Shown here: piece by piece, positions 1 through 11,636 of the stretch | How positions within the stretch are numbered: the stretch's first letter is position 1 | Layout: the number at the start of each line of letters is the position of its first letter | From: Iris pallida | Lineage: Eukaryota > Streptophyta > Magnoliopsida > Asparagales > Iridaceae | Length of the DNA stretch: 64,000 bases | Assembly: GCA_029216955.1 (NCBI GenBank) | Contig: JANAVB010016201.1 | Span: 1-64,000 of the forward strand | Direction of reading: 5' to 3' | Notes under the pieces: model-generated | What the model saw: only the letters and a program-made list of their open reading frames with translations | Told to the model about the DNA's origin: nothing | Database searches by the model: none | Position numbers and translations under genes: made by a program

Positions 1-49
1 AATTAATCAAGATAACAATCAATGTTAACTAATGCCAATTCGGGAAATA

Positions 50-1215
50 AACATTGGGAATAAATAATGATTGGGAAATAATAATCTCATGCGCTGTGGG
101 AAATGATTGAGGAATAAATAAATCTCATGCGCTGTGGGGAATGTTTGGGAAATAAAGAATCTCATGCGCCTGAGAAATGATTGGGAAATAAATAATATCA
201 GCGCTGTGGGAAAGGTTGGGAAATAAATAATATCATGCCCTGAAGGAAATGATTGGGAAATAATAATGATTGGGAAATAAATAATCTCATACCTGTAGAA
301 ATGATTGGAGAATAAATAATATCATGCGCTGAGGAATAAGATTGGGAAATAAATAATATCATGCGCCTGAGGGATGAGATTCTTATGGCTGTGAGATGAG
401 ATTGGAAAATAAATAATCCATGCGCCTGAGGAATGAGATTGGGAAATAAATAAACTCATGCGCTGTGGGAATGCTAATCCATGCGCCTGAGGAATGAGAT
501 TGGAAAATAAATAAACTCATGCGCTGTGGAAATGCGGCTGTGAGATGAGATTGGGAAATAAATAATCCATACGTCTGAGGAATGAGATTGGGAAATAAAT
601 AAACTCATGCGCCTGAGGAATGAGATTGGAAAATAAATAAACTCATGCGCCTGAGGAATGAGATTGGGAAATAAATAAACTCATGCGCCTGAGGAATGAG
701 ATTGGAAAATAAATAATCTATGCGCCTGAGGAATGAGATTGGGAAATAAATAAACTCATGCGCTGTGGAATGAGATTGGGAAATAAATAAACTCATGCGC
801 TGTGGGAATGCGGCTGTGAGATGAGATTAGGAAATAAATAATCCATGCGCCTGAGGAATGAGATTGGGAAATAAATAAACTCATGCGCCTGAGGAATGAG
901 ATTGGAAAATAAATAAACTCATGCGCCTGAGGAATGAGATTGGAAAATAAATAAACTCATGTGCCTGAGGAATGAGATTGGGAAATAAATAAACTCATGC
1001 GCCTGAGGAATGAGATTGGGAAATAAATAAACTCATGCGCCTGAGGAATGAGATTGAGAAATAAATAAACTCATGCGCTGTGGGAGTGCGGCTGTGAGAT
1101 GAGATTGGGAAATAAATAATCCATGCGCTGTGGAATGAAGATTTGATGCGCTGTGGGAATAAAGATTTCATGCGCTGAGGAATGAAGATTTCATACGGCT
1201 GGGACTGTTCTTCTT
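50..1215. repeat. 38-bp minisatellite array
   Basis: Head-to-tail array whose unit contains CTCATGCGCCTGAGGAATGA followed by GATTGGGAAATAAATAA. Successive CTCATGCG starts at 604, 642 and 680 give a 38-bp period. Units near the left edge (before about 560) are more degenerate and vary in length; those between 560 and 1090 are more regular. A variant CGCTGTGGGAATG replaces CGCCTGAGGAATG in some units, so sub-types alternate. The period is not a multiple of three, so the open frames here are chance translations of the repeat. No function is apparent. Confidence 0.93.
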
Positions 1216-2104
1216 CTCCGAATTTTCTGAGAACAGAACCATGGGAACCATGGAAGCCATTGCTTCCAAGCTCCATAAATCCTTCATCCCAAACCCAAAT
1301 ATGGACTTCCATAGGTCAAAATTGGGTAGAACGAAATTCTCTACAACATGGAACCATCAAAACTTGAAGATAACAAAGTTTACTAGATCAAAACCTAAGA
1401 AATCCGAAAATGTAACAAACTTAGATCTACAACAAATCAGCCATGGAAATTGAAAATGCTAAGTACTAAAGAGGCTTAGAATCAAGTAAGGAGGATGATG
1501 GAACAATAATAATGGGGATCCATCAAGAAGCAAGTTGGCACTTGCCTTGCTCTCCTAGGTTGGTGGGAGAGTTATGAGGAAGAAGAAGATAAATGAGAAG
1601 AAGTAATGAAGAGAGAGAGAAAGGGTTTGGAACTTTTAAATGAAGGAGTGGTGGTAGGTGGGGGGTTTATTTCGGTTCATGATGAACCAACATAATTAAA
1701 CCAATCTGAGCTGAACCCATAGCAAAGCTAAAGCAGAGTATAAAAGCAGAAAGTAAAGTGCAGAAATGAAATTGCAGGAAATTAATTAACATAAAATTAA
1801 AGGAATTTAAATACAGAAGCAACACATGATAAATATAAAATATTTACATTTAAACAGTACATGCATTCTAAAAATACGTATTCTGGAAATGGAAAGTGAC
1901 ACGGAAAGACCGAGACAAATGGCAAAAGTGCTAAAACGGAGGTCAAAATATCATTTTTTTGCGATTCTAAAATATCGGAAGGCCGTTTAATGAAGAAGTT
2001 GTTACTTTCAGGCTCCTCGATGATACGCTCGTTTTGGGACAAATTGGGCCTCGTTTCGACCTCCCAGTCAAAAGTTATGGCCCTTCAAAGTTTCAACTAA
2101 CCAT
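1216..2104. other. Intergenic DNA, no recognisable gene
   Basis: Moderately AT-rich DNA between two minisatellites. Two short plus-strand frames (61 and 70 codons, 1182-1453) overlap here, but they run out of the minisatellite, have no family resemblance I can name and show no support for being genes. A purine-rich stretch lies at 1560-1630. The CCTCCCAGTCAAAAGTTATGG-like text at 2055-2080 resembles sequence seen in plant LTR retrotransposons, but no element boundaries are visible. Confidence 0.5.
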
Positions 2105-2870
2105 AAAATGCAGGAGAATGGTCATTCTCCGTGTTAGAACACGAAAAATGTTAATTTCGCATGAGGGTGGCCATTCTCCGTCTTAGTTTACACGGAGAAT
2201 AGTCATTCTCTGTGTTAGTAACACGGAGAATGACATTCTCCGCCATAATATACACGGAGAATGACCATTCTCCGTGCTAAATTACACAGAGAATGGTCAT
2301 TCTCCGTCTTAATTTACACGGAGAATGGCCATTCTCCGTATAATTTAGCACGAAGAATGGTCATTACAGTGTTAAAACGCAGGAGAATGGCCATTCTCCG
2401 TATTAGAAACACGGAGAATGTCATTCTCCGTGTTAAATAAAACGGAGAATGACCATTCTCCGTGTAATTTAGCACGGAGAATGGTCATTCCAGTGTTAAA
2501 ACGCAGGAGAATGGCCATTCTCCGTGTTAGAAACACGGAGAATGCCATTCTCCGTGTTAAATAAAACGGGGCATTCTCCGTGTTAATTTACATGGAGAAT
2601 GGCTATTCCCAGTGTTAAAACGTAGGAGAATGACCATTCTCCGTGTAATTTAGTACGAAGAATGTCATTCTCCGTTTCTAAATTACACGGAGAATGGTCA
2701 TTCTCCGTGCTAAATAACACGGAGAATGACATTCTCCGTGTTAAATGGCACGGAGAATGGTCATTCTCCGTGTTAGAAACACGGAGAATGCCATTCAACA
2801 CGGAGAATGGCATTCTCCTTGTTAAAAATGCAGGAGAATGACTATTCTTCGTGCGATATCGACGGAGAAC
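2105..2870. repeat. Palindromic minisatellite (hairpin units)
   Basis: About 750 bp of tandem units, each built around an inverted repeat: CACGGAGAATG, one or two bases, then CATTCTCCGTG. Units are separated by short AT spacers such as TTAAATAA or TTAGAAA, with a spacing of roughly 30 bp. Well over 20 half-sites (GGAGAATG or CATTCTCC) are visible. Because each unit is self-complementary, the array reads nearly the same on both strands and could fold into serial hairpins. The minus-strand open frame at 2583-2813 is a translation of the repeat, not a gene. Confidence 0.93.
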
Positions 2871-3936
2871 AGTTGACAGAAACCTAATTTTTTATTTTTT
2901 TGTTTTGTGGAAAGAAATTTGACATGAATAAAGATTCAAGAGTTTTCGTTCTTCTTTCAAAACGATGCTAACTCTTATGGAAAAGAAGAAGAAGTTCTTC
3001 TCTCCATAATTGACCTAATTGTCGGAGAAGAAGAAGAAGAAGAAGATAAGCGATGATCGGAGTTCGACTGGAAAAAAAAAAGCATGGTGAACTACGAATA
3101 ATCTTTGCGATCTATGCTGAAGATGAGAGCAATGGAATTCAGACCTCTCGTGAAGAAGATGAAGAAGAAGAAGAAGAGAATCGCAATCCAGATCTGAGTT
3201 TGTGCGGAGGAGTAGTTATGATATTAATTTTGTAAATACAGAACATCTAAAGGGAATCTTGGAATACTTAAGGTGAAAATATATAATTCTGGGCATTTCA
3301 TAAAACCCATAATGCAGGTAGATTTTTCATAAAAATCAATCCCGAAATTGGGTTCCTCATCAATTTCCAGATTATTGTATGTATAATTATTTTACTATTA
3401 TCTTACAGTGAATGAATTGCATTCTCACTGTAGGGCATCTATTTACGTCCATACAAATATACAAAGATGATGTAGCGTAGGAGACTTAAAAGTCTGGCTG
3501 TAGTCTTTTATTCAAGAAAAAGTTGGACCAACTGCTATATTTTATATCTTTTTTGAACAAATAGCAAGTTGCTCCTCTTGTAAGTCATTTGAACTAAGAC
3601 TTGTTTGGTTCACAAAAAGGAAATGGAAAGAAACAAAATTAATTTTGTCCTTTGTATAATTTTTATCAATTTTTTTGTGTTTGAAAAGATTCATAAAATG
3701 AGGAGAAAAAGTAAATAATTGAGGGTGAAAAATTGAACAGATGAGTTGGAGAACAGTTTATTCTTCTCTTTCTTGGAATCAATTTTTTTTTTTTTTCTGC
3801 TTTTTTTAAATATCCAAGTACAAATATTGGGGAAGAGTAGGTCAATACCAATTGTATTCCACAAAACTCCAGTTTCCATAGTTAATTATTGTGACCAGTC
3901 ACCACCATTTAGTACGAATTTAAGAACACTCTCTTC

Positions 3937-3993
<57 letters not shown>

Positions 3994-5054
3994 CTTGACC
4001 ATATAAATACGTTCCTAACCATTATTAACATTCACCAGTCAGCAGGCTGGCCAAAGTCTCTCTCTTGAAAGCTGGAAAATGTTGTCTATGTGGACTCCAC
4101 TGCAGACAAAGTTTTTGGACACCTTCTAGAAGCTCACATAAAGTGACCACAAACAAACCAGTTTAAGTCCTCGTATAACCAATTAAAAAGTGTAGACCAT
4201 ATATATTTTTTAATTATATCCTCGCTAATCTATATATACAAATTTTATCATCAAGTATTAAGGGAGCGTATAATAGAAAAAAAATTTCATGGTCTAAACT
4301 TTCAATTGGACATGTTATGACTTAAAATCTAAAGTGGTATAAAATTCAGGATCTAAACAATAATTAGCCTAGCAAACTATTGCACTCATCATTCGTCTTT
4401 CTCATACTGCTTTATATACTTAATGACAAGCAGAGGTACTTCATAAAAAGTATAGAAAATTGCATATTAAGCATCAAAAATCTATTAAAATTATCCAAAA
4501 GCATATATTTTGAGAAAAAGTATACTTTGCATTTATATTTATTTATCTCGAATAACTAATGAATTTGTCTAGTGACAAAATTTGTCTACGAAATTGATAT
4601 TTTAGTGACAAATTTGGACTTTTAGTGACACAATTTTGTTACAAAATTGGACTTCTACTGACATTTTTTTATTCATTTTTAATGTTCTCGAAAACACTTT
4701 CTCTAGAAAATAAAAATAATATGCAAAAAGTACGTCAAACATATTTTGTGCAAAACACAAGTTAGGCATATCGTGATTGAGTTTTTAATTTTTTTCAAAA
4801 CTCGACAGGTTTAGTACAATTTAACAAAAAATTGATGTTAAATATATAATTTTCTGTAGAAAGCATTTGGAACTTTGGTCAACAACCATTGGTCCACCAC
4901 CGCCACAATTAGTACCATAACCCAAAAAGTCGGATGACTTTCAGCATAATTCAGGATAGAGCTCAAGCTTTCCGTACAAATGATACTGAGTAGCATTATG
5001 CAGCTACATGGATCACGGCTGCACGCAATATCAAATGCAAAAATGTTCTTACTA
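2871..5054. other. Intergenic flank left of the nested block
   Basis: AT-rich DNA without a convincing gene. It contains GAA/AAG-rich runs at 3020-3050 and 3150-3180, a TTA microsatellite (listed separately), and a patch at 4560-4670 with repeated TTTAGTGACAAATTTG-like text that could be a decayed small DNA element, although no ends or target duplication are evident. The last 220 bp (4838-5054) hold a minus-strand frame of 84 codons abutting the Copia-A insertion. It does not resemble a family I know. Confidence 0.5.
3937..3990. repeat. (TTA)n microsatellite
   Basis: About 18 perfect TTA/ATT trinucleotides in a row. The poly-isoleucine stretch in the overlapping open frame is a by-product. 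Confidence 0.97.
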
Positions 5055-5059
5055 TGGGG

Positions 5060-5711
5060 TGTTGGAGTCCAATCTGAATTTAGTAACAACATATTTGTAA
5101 TTGATGTTTTGCTATTTTAGATATAATAGGATTTTTATTTTAGAAAATCCTATTATGATCTAAAATATGATAATTGATGGGCTATTTTAGGTGTAATAGG
5201 GTTCTTATTTGAGGGCTTCCTAATTAAAAAAATCATATTATGACCTAAAATAGTATTTTCCCATCCTATATATATGGGGTGAGGGTGGAGGCACAAAGAA
5301 TAAGCACAAAGCATAAAAGTGGAGATTCGGGGTGCTTGTCCACAAGAAAATTTAAGAGAAAGTTCATACTTTGCTCTTAGGACTTCGTCATCCAAGACAG
5401 AAGGAAGAAGAAGATCTAATCGATGAGTCGTCAACTTCGGCTAGAAAGATTGCTACGGGTTGGTGAGCGATCTCAATTGTAATCTTCCGTTTTTCTACTT
5501 GAGAGTAGTAAGAGAGTTGAACCTATTAGCACAAAGGGTTCAACGTGAGTTCTGTCAATCTTATAATTTCGTTTGAGTTATTAAAGGTTGAGATTTATCC
5601 AGGTGTCGTACGTCACGCCATATACTTGTCTTCATCTTATGCCTGGTGTCCATTAGACAGGGGTTGGTTTTGGTTAGATAGGTTGGCAAACGCTTTCGCA
5701 CGCGCCCAACA
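5060..5711 (+). repeat. Copia-A 5' LTR
   Basis: Starts TGTTGGAGTCCAATC and ends CGCGCCCAACA; it matches 47016-47717 along its length. It is 652 bp against 702 bp for the 3' copy. Much of the difference is a gap just after the conserved GTAACAACA, about 30 bp in. A TATATATA box lies at about 5265 with an AT-poor transcribed region downstream. The CTATTTTAG...ATAATAGGATT...TATTATGA motifs in the first 200 bp occur twice in each LTR. Confidence 0.93.
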
Positions 5712-5724
5712 ATTGGTATCAAAG
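5712..5724 (+). promoter_or_regulatory. Copia-A primer-binding site (tRNA-iMet), mutated
   Basis: ATTGGTATCAAAG directly follows the 5' LTR. It matches the plant initiator tRNA-Met complement TGGTATCAGAGC except for A in place of G. A second, better copy, ATTGGTATCAGAG, lies about 47 bp downstream (5759-5771), just before the gag start, so a short segment seems to have been duplicated. Confidence 0.8.
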
Positions 5725-5813
5725 TAAAGGTTCGATTCGTTCTGGTCTGATATCCAACAATTGGTATCAGAGATTTGGAGGTTCTGGCAACCATGTCTAC
5801 GGAGCAGATGAAC

Positions 5814-6325
5814 CACTACCAAAATCTGTCCAATCAGTGACGCCGGAGAACGTCGCTAAATCGGGCTGATACGTCGCTAAATCCAATTGGCGACGTAATT
5901 AGCGACGTTTCGTCGTAGTCGCGATTTACCTAGTCGCTAAAAACAAAATATCGCAATACGTCGCTATTGCGACAAAAATTAGCGACGAAGACGCGTCGCT
6001 AATTTAGCGACTACTAGCGACGTACAACGACAGCCTTTACCGACGTCACCTAGCGACGTTTTTGCGACGCTCATTACAGCCATGCTGACCTGGCATATCA
6101 GGACATTAGCGACGTTCTGCGACGTTTGTACGTCGCTATATTACCGACACATAGCGACATTTTGGCGATGTCTTTAGCTAAATGCCAGTCAGCAAGGTAG
6201 TGACGTTTAGCGACGATCAGCGACGTGATGACACATATTTATCGACGTTCCGATATTTAGCAAAGTTTTTTTTCGTCGCTGGACATCGCTAAACATCGCT
6301 GAACGTCGCTAAATTTGGAAAAAAA
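5814..6325. repeat. CACTA left terminal inverted repeat and subterminal array
   Basis: After the terminal CACTACCAAAAT the next 500 bp hold dozens of short motifs of the form TAGCGACGT or its inverse ACGTCGCTA, in both orientations and at irregular spacing. In En/Spm elements such subterminal repeats are the binding sites of the TNPA-type protein and are needed in cis for excision; this role is inferred from the family. Confidence 0.92.
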
Positions 6326-6635
6326 TTAAAAAAAATACAACATTTGCAGCAGCACCTACAACAGCATTTGCAGCAGCACCTACAGCAGTATTTTTCTGGT
6401 TCGTCGACCCCTTCGGTGGAACACTCAACACCGGCTGATCAGGAGGAGCATCACGAACACAAAGTATCAAACAATATGAAACACAATCACGGACACATGA
6501 AACACAATCACATCACTCAACACAGATATATGAAAAAATTTCAACAACAATGTCAAACAATATGAAACACAATAACAATGTATGTAGAAACACATAAAAG
6601 ACCCAACAATGGGCCATCACACAACAATATGTCGA
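6326..6635. other. CACTA 3' non-coding region with short repeats
   Basis: Contains about five copies of a CAGCA(C/T)-rich 12-bp repeat (6343-6392; CAGCAGCACCTA type) and a duplicated TGATCAGGAGGAGCATCAC motif at 6437 and 6643, the second copy lying in the last codons of the Transposase_24-like gene. The plus-strand open frame here is Gln/His-rich because of the repeat and is unlikely to be a gene. Confidence 0.6.
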
Positions 6636-8075
6636 CTACGACTGATCAGGAGGAGCATCACTGCTCTTGGAAAGAAGGTAAGCATACTGCTCCGGTGTAA
6701 GAACCACCAACGACGATGAAGGAGGAGACAATGTAACCGCTGTAGAAGGAGGCAGTGTAACCGCTGGAGAAGGAGGCAGTGTAACCGATGGAGATGGGTG
6801 CGTCCGCGTCTCCTCTAGAGCTAGCAGTCTGACGCTGTATTTCTCTATGCAAGCCGCTATCATAGTAACGGTGCCGTGAATGGACTCCTGCGTCCCCTAT
6901 ACGTCCCTTACGGTGCGCTCGAGCTCGTCAAAGCGTACGGTGACCGACGCAGCGTCCCCTTCTGCCTGAGACCATGGCTGCTCATAAATCTTCCTCAGCA
7001 TATCGTCGCGTAGCTCAGCAATCTGGCGGGCAATAGTTTCCTCGACTCGGGCCGACTCGGTCTGTGAGGGCTGTAAATGCGCACTGACAGAGGGAGCCCT
7101 GGATGCCTGCATCGCAATAAATGCACCGTAGGATTCCGTACCGTAGGACGTACCCCTATGAAGACTACCAACTGCGGTCTTCCAGAGCTCGTCCTCCGAC
7201 TGAGGCGGAGAGGGCTGCGATGTACCAACCCCTCTCTCTGCAGGTGTACTAGCACTCGCACACTCACGTAGCCTAATAAACTCGTCATAGAAAATTGTGC
7301 ATCTCTATAAATTAGTACTTACCTAAATTAGCCTAATAAACGTCTAAAGTATTTAATTATTGTTAACTATATGGTTATCTGTATATTCTTCAAGTTATGT
7401 TAAAATTAACGAAATCTAAATTAGTACTTACATAGCTCTGAGTAGCCCGCTCGTCGATGAGCTTCCCGTCCTTCCGATGGGTGGCCAGGAAGACGGCCAC
7501 CATGTTTGCGTTTTCACCCCTCTGTACCTGCGTGTTTGTTATATTTTATTCTTTATTAAAATAGAAAATTTTCTTTCCTACTATCAATAAAATCTTATAT
7601 ATTGCAATAAATTACATACCAGACGACAAAAATATTCCGTCATAGGAATCGATCCACCACACCACTTTTCGGCCCTCGTCCTAGCCGTCTTCGCCTTCTC
7701 CGACCGCTCTCTGTACCGGGGCTCCTCAAATCGAGCCCTCATCGCGGTCCACTGGTCAGGCGTGATCCAACCAGCAGTTGGCTTTCCGAAACGCTGATGA
7801 GCTTTCTGATCGTTAATTGCATCACGGATCAGCTTGGCGACGACGGCAGGAAACTGCCTCTCAATCTGCTCGGCACGGTGTGGTGGATAAAAATAGGTCC
7901 TCTACAAGAATTATAAATTAAAATAATTTCTAAAAAATGCTTAAAATTATATTAATCCTACCAAATTAACTATCTTTAATTACCTTGAAGTGGGCAAACC
8001 AGAATGCTTCATCTCTTTCGAGCCATCCGAGTAGTTGATCCACAGACCCCCATAGTTGGACCTCAGAAAGGAGCC

Positions 8076-8156
<81 letters not shown>

Positions 8157-8525
8157 TTTAACTTACTTCGTAGGACCGTCGGCCCAAATCTCCATCCTCG
8201 TCTCGTCTCGAGGTGTGCATGGAGGGTCGCTCTGGTATGGATCCGCACGGGCGGGAGTAGGGTCTACCTCCTCCACCTGCTCCCCACCCTCCATGCTACC
8301 GTCAACGGTAGGAAGGCTAGGGGAAGGAGTATCAGCAAGCTTGGAACTACTCGTCCCAGGTGTACTACCACTCGCACCTGTGACCGTATGGTACAATGGA
8401 GTGCTCGGGTCAGATGATGGTCCGGAGCCATCCTCTGGTAACGGAGCTCTTTGCCCACCTAAGGACACGTCTCATCTTGACCTATCTTCGCATCATTCTG
8501 CTATGCCTCCGCGTCGTCCTGCCAT
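6636..8525 (-). pseudogene. Transposase_24-type CACTA protein (TNP1/TNPA-like), degenerate
   Basis: A five-exon model on the minus strand fits well. Exon 1 is about 8525-8167 (MAGRRGG start, Pro/Ser-rich). Exon 2 is about 8062-7984 (LERDEAFWFAHFK). Exon 3 is about 7903-7622 and is the conserved core (RTYFYPPHRAEQIERQ, GWITPDQW, EKAKTARTRAEKWCGGS). Exon 4 is about 7530-7437 (ENANMVAVFLATHRKDGKL). Exon 5 is about 7305-6636 (LTPEQYAYLLSKSS near the C-terminus). GT donors follow exons 1 to 4 (GTAAGT, GTAATT, GTATGT-like, GTAAGT). The core matches the plant Transposase_24 family of CACTA elements, thought to bind element ends and assist TNP2. Two stops near the start and a TAG at about 6898 (CAG to TAG is the simplest change) make it a pseudogene. 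Intron 1 contains a (TA)n tract. Confidence 0.85.
8081..8153. repeat. (TA)n microsatellite in the Transposase_24-like intron
   Basis: About 36 TA dinucleotides directly inside the predicted first intron. The tyrosine/isoleucine runs in four overlapping open frames on both strands come from this tract. Confidence 0.97.
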
Positions 8526-8696
8526 GCTAATAATAATATATAATTAAAAATATAAATAAATACAATGACAGTTTAGAAATATCTACATACATTGGAGTTC
8601 ATAATTTAATTTTACAAAAATTTGAATACTAATAGAAATGATCACAGTTCATAATTTAAGATTACAGAAATATGAATACATTGAAATCACAGTTTC

Positions 8697-8838
8697 TCAA
8701 TCATCTTCTAAAAATTTATCTTCTTCGTTTGCCTCCTCCTCCACATCCTCTTCCTTCTCATCTTCACTAGCATCTCCTTCGTCTTCCCCTTCGGATACTT
8801 GTACCTATTCTACACAAGTAGACATAAAATAGGGAACT
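8697..8838 (-). pseudogene. TNP2 acidic C-terminal tail
   Basis: Reads VQVSEGEDEGDASEDEKEED and then EEEANEEDKFLEDD before a TGA stop at 8699-8697, after one in-frame TAG. Such Glu/Asp-rich tails are usual at the end of TNP2. The downstream gap to the Transposase_24-like gene (8526-8696) is AT-rich and would hold the 3' UTR. Confidence 0.8.
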
Positions 8839-8843
8839 TCTAC

Positions 8844-11589
8844 TGTAACGCTCCAGTCCCAAAATATGTAGGACTAGGAATACGTACATGCCAGCTGTAC
8901 TTATACGAAGAATACACCAATATATGGTAATCCCCGTATTGGTACATAATCTGTAATAATGATACATGATAAGCCATAATAATTTAACTAAATCTCATCC
9001 ACAGCACAACACAGAGAATATAGTAAAGTCCACTAAATAAGATAAATGATGATATCAAAATATAGCCGGGTGGACATTCCCACTCCAAACAGCTATGGAA
9101 AAATAGTCTCAACTAAATGGAGTCCAACCTCCTCAAACAGCAAGAAAGATGATAAAAGATGTCCAATACATGGTCTCAGATAATAAAGAATAAAATCTAA
9201 GTATGAGCAGGAGATGCCTCGTCACCGATGTATGATGGATCCAATGCTGCACCGTACTCCTCGGGATAGTCCTGCTCGTCTAATCCTGGAGAGATCACCA
9301 GGTTCTCAGAGGGACGTAATAAGATACAGAAAAGCATGCTACAATAACTGAAATATAAACAACAACTGGGCTACCTAACCGTCTATGTGAAAATGCAATT
9401 TGAAGACAACGTTCCACACAGGGGCCTTTCGAAGCTAGAAACACGGCGGTTAGCATTTCAACCGAGACACTAGTGGCATCTAGAGAAAAGTAACAAATAA
9501 ATGCACGGCACACTAGCTCTCGGGTGAGTCACTAACGGCAGCTAGAGGAAAGTAAATGCACGGCCCATTAGCACTCGACTGAGTCACTAAGGGCATCTAG
9601 AGAAAAGTAAACGAGTGAAAGCCCCTACGCCTAATAGCTGTCTCCTCCCATCCCATGCACTACACGTGCTGTATCCACATCACGACATTCCTAATAACTG
9701 CTAAGTCTTCTAGACAACCATAACTATTAGCAGTTATTGCCTATCGTACGGCATGTGCGCACCGATGGCCAGTCGATACGTACGTTCGAGATCTATATAA
9801 GACTCGTGACTCGTGATACACAAGTTTCAGGACCAATGAAGCATAGAATACTTCATACACATGAGGTCGTCTCTTAACTCTAGGTCGATATGCATAAATA
9901 AAGAAAAGAAACAAAAAGAACGACTAATATAGTCGCTTGCACCCAAGTGTGACTTGGACGCACAGTTTAAACAAATGAATAGAAAATAAATAAATAAACA
10001 TACTGAAATAAATATGCATAATCAGAAATCATATCAAGGTATACTTGCCTGCGGTGCGGGAAGGGCAATCTAAGAGTAGCAAGTGTCAGCACCAAAACTC
10101 ACAAATTACAGATGACTCCAGACGCTGAAACAAACATTAAAAATGATCTCGGTGAAGAAGATATACCTAGGAAATGCCTGTCCAAAAGTCCAATTATGGA
10201 ACAGGGACAAAATCGTAATTTTGGGTCAAAACGATGTCCGTCGTTGGACCCGCTTTGCACCGAAACGGGTGCTAAAGTCTATGGTCTATAAAGTCATCAA
10301 ACTATATGTCTACGGGTTCAGTTTGAGGAGAGGAACTCAATGATATGTCCAGTTTTGGATTTCGATGAGTCGTGCACAAAATCGCCCGTTGGATCGGGTC
10401 GCAGCCTGCCAATTTTGGCGTTCCGATCAACCTTCTCAGAATCGGACCAAACCTGACATGCAGGACCAGAAAAATATTTGAGTCCAATGGCGCAAGTTTC
10501 GTCGCGGTTTGACGAGTGTGCACAAAGTAATTGGAGAATTTCAAAAATGGCCGATATGACGTTCTTCGACGGATACGGGTCAAATTCGTCGCGCACACGC
10601 AACCAATTCGAATTCCGTCAAAGCCCATACGTCCACAAAGTCGATATGTACCTTACGGTACCTTCGGTTTGTGACGGGGTTGTCCTGTTTGTCGGGACGG
10701 ACCTCGTACCGAGTTTTTTTAGTGTTTCGAAAACTAGTTTTCTCGGGATTTCCAAACTAATTTATCACATAATATACTAGGCAATAACTAAAACTAACTG
10801 AATGTTTTTAATCTCGGTTATATTGGCTTTAACTCTCTTCAGACCAATTCCTAAAATATTTTAAAACCTGGAAGTTATTGGCCTTCGAATATAGGGTTTT
10901 AAATCAAGAAAACTGTTAAATTGAGGATAAGACATGTGGGTTTTTCGTGATCTGTGAATCGATTTTTCCTGCAACATGCTACAATTAAATCCGAACTATT
11001 TGAAAGGAGTTGTTGAGGGTTAGATAGTCTACGCATAGAACAAATCAGTTCGAAGAATCGTTAAGCGAGTACGGAGAAATCGCATGAAGAACATTGGTTA
11101 CCTGCTGTGACTGCTCTGCTATTGCTGCTGTTGCCGTGGTCGAGTGCGGTGGCCGGCGGCGGCTCCTGCGGCGTCGCAGGGTGGTGGCGGTGGTGCGCGT
11201 GGTCGAGAAGCGGGCGCTGGGGCGTCGGGGATCGTCTACGGCCGAGTTATTGGTGTACGCGAGGAAGGTTTCGATGAATTATATAGATGTCGAAATTTAA
11301 TCTGATTTCTTTTCGAATTTGAATTGATATATAAGTTTTGATTCAATCCACGATTCGATCTGATATTTGATCCTATCAGTAGAGAATCTGATTAGGATCG
11401 ATTAGTATTTCGTTTGAAAGATTTTGGTTAAGGATTGATGGGGTTTTTAAAAAAATCCGAATATTAAAAAAACTAAACCGTTCGCATGGGGGGGGGGGGG
11501 GGGGGGTGGCGCTCGGGCTGCTCTGTTGAGGAAGAGCTACAGTGCCCCCCCCCGGGCACTGTTCACATTTTTTTTTTGTTTTTTTTTCC

Positions 11590-11636
<47 letters not shown>

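Noticed and set aside
50..1215. CRISPR-like look of regularly spaced 38-bp repeats
   Set aside because: The units are contiguous with no unique spacers, and the setting is plant nuclear DNA; it is a minisatellite.
2105..2870. Possible microRNA precursors from the inverted repeats
   Set aside because: Arms are only about 11 bp each and repeated many times; no long stem of precursor type is formed by a single unit.
4560..4670. Possible small inverted-repeat element with TTTAGTGACAAATTTG-like motifs
   Set aside because: No defined ends or target duplication could be found.
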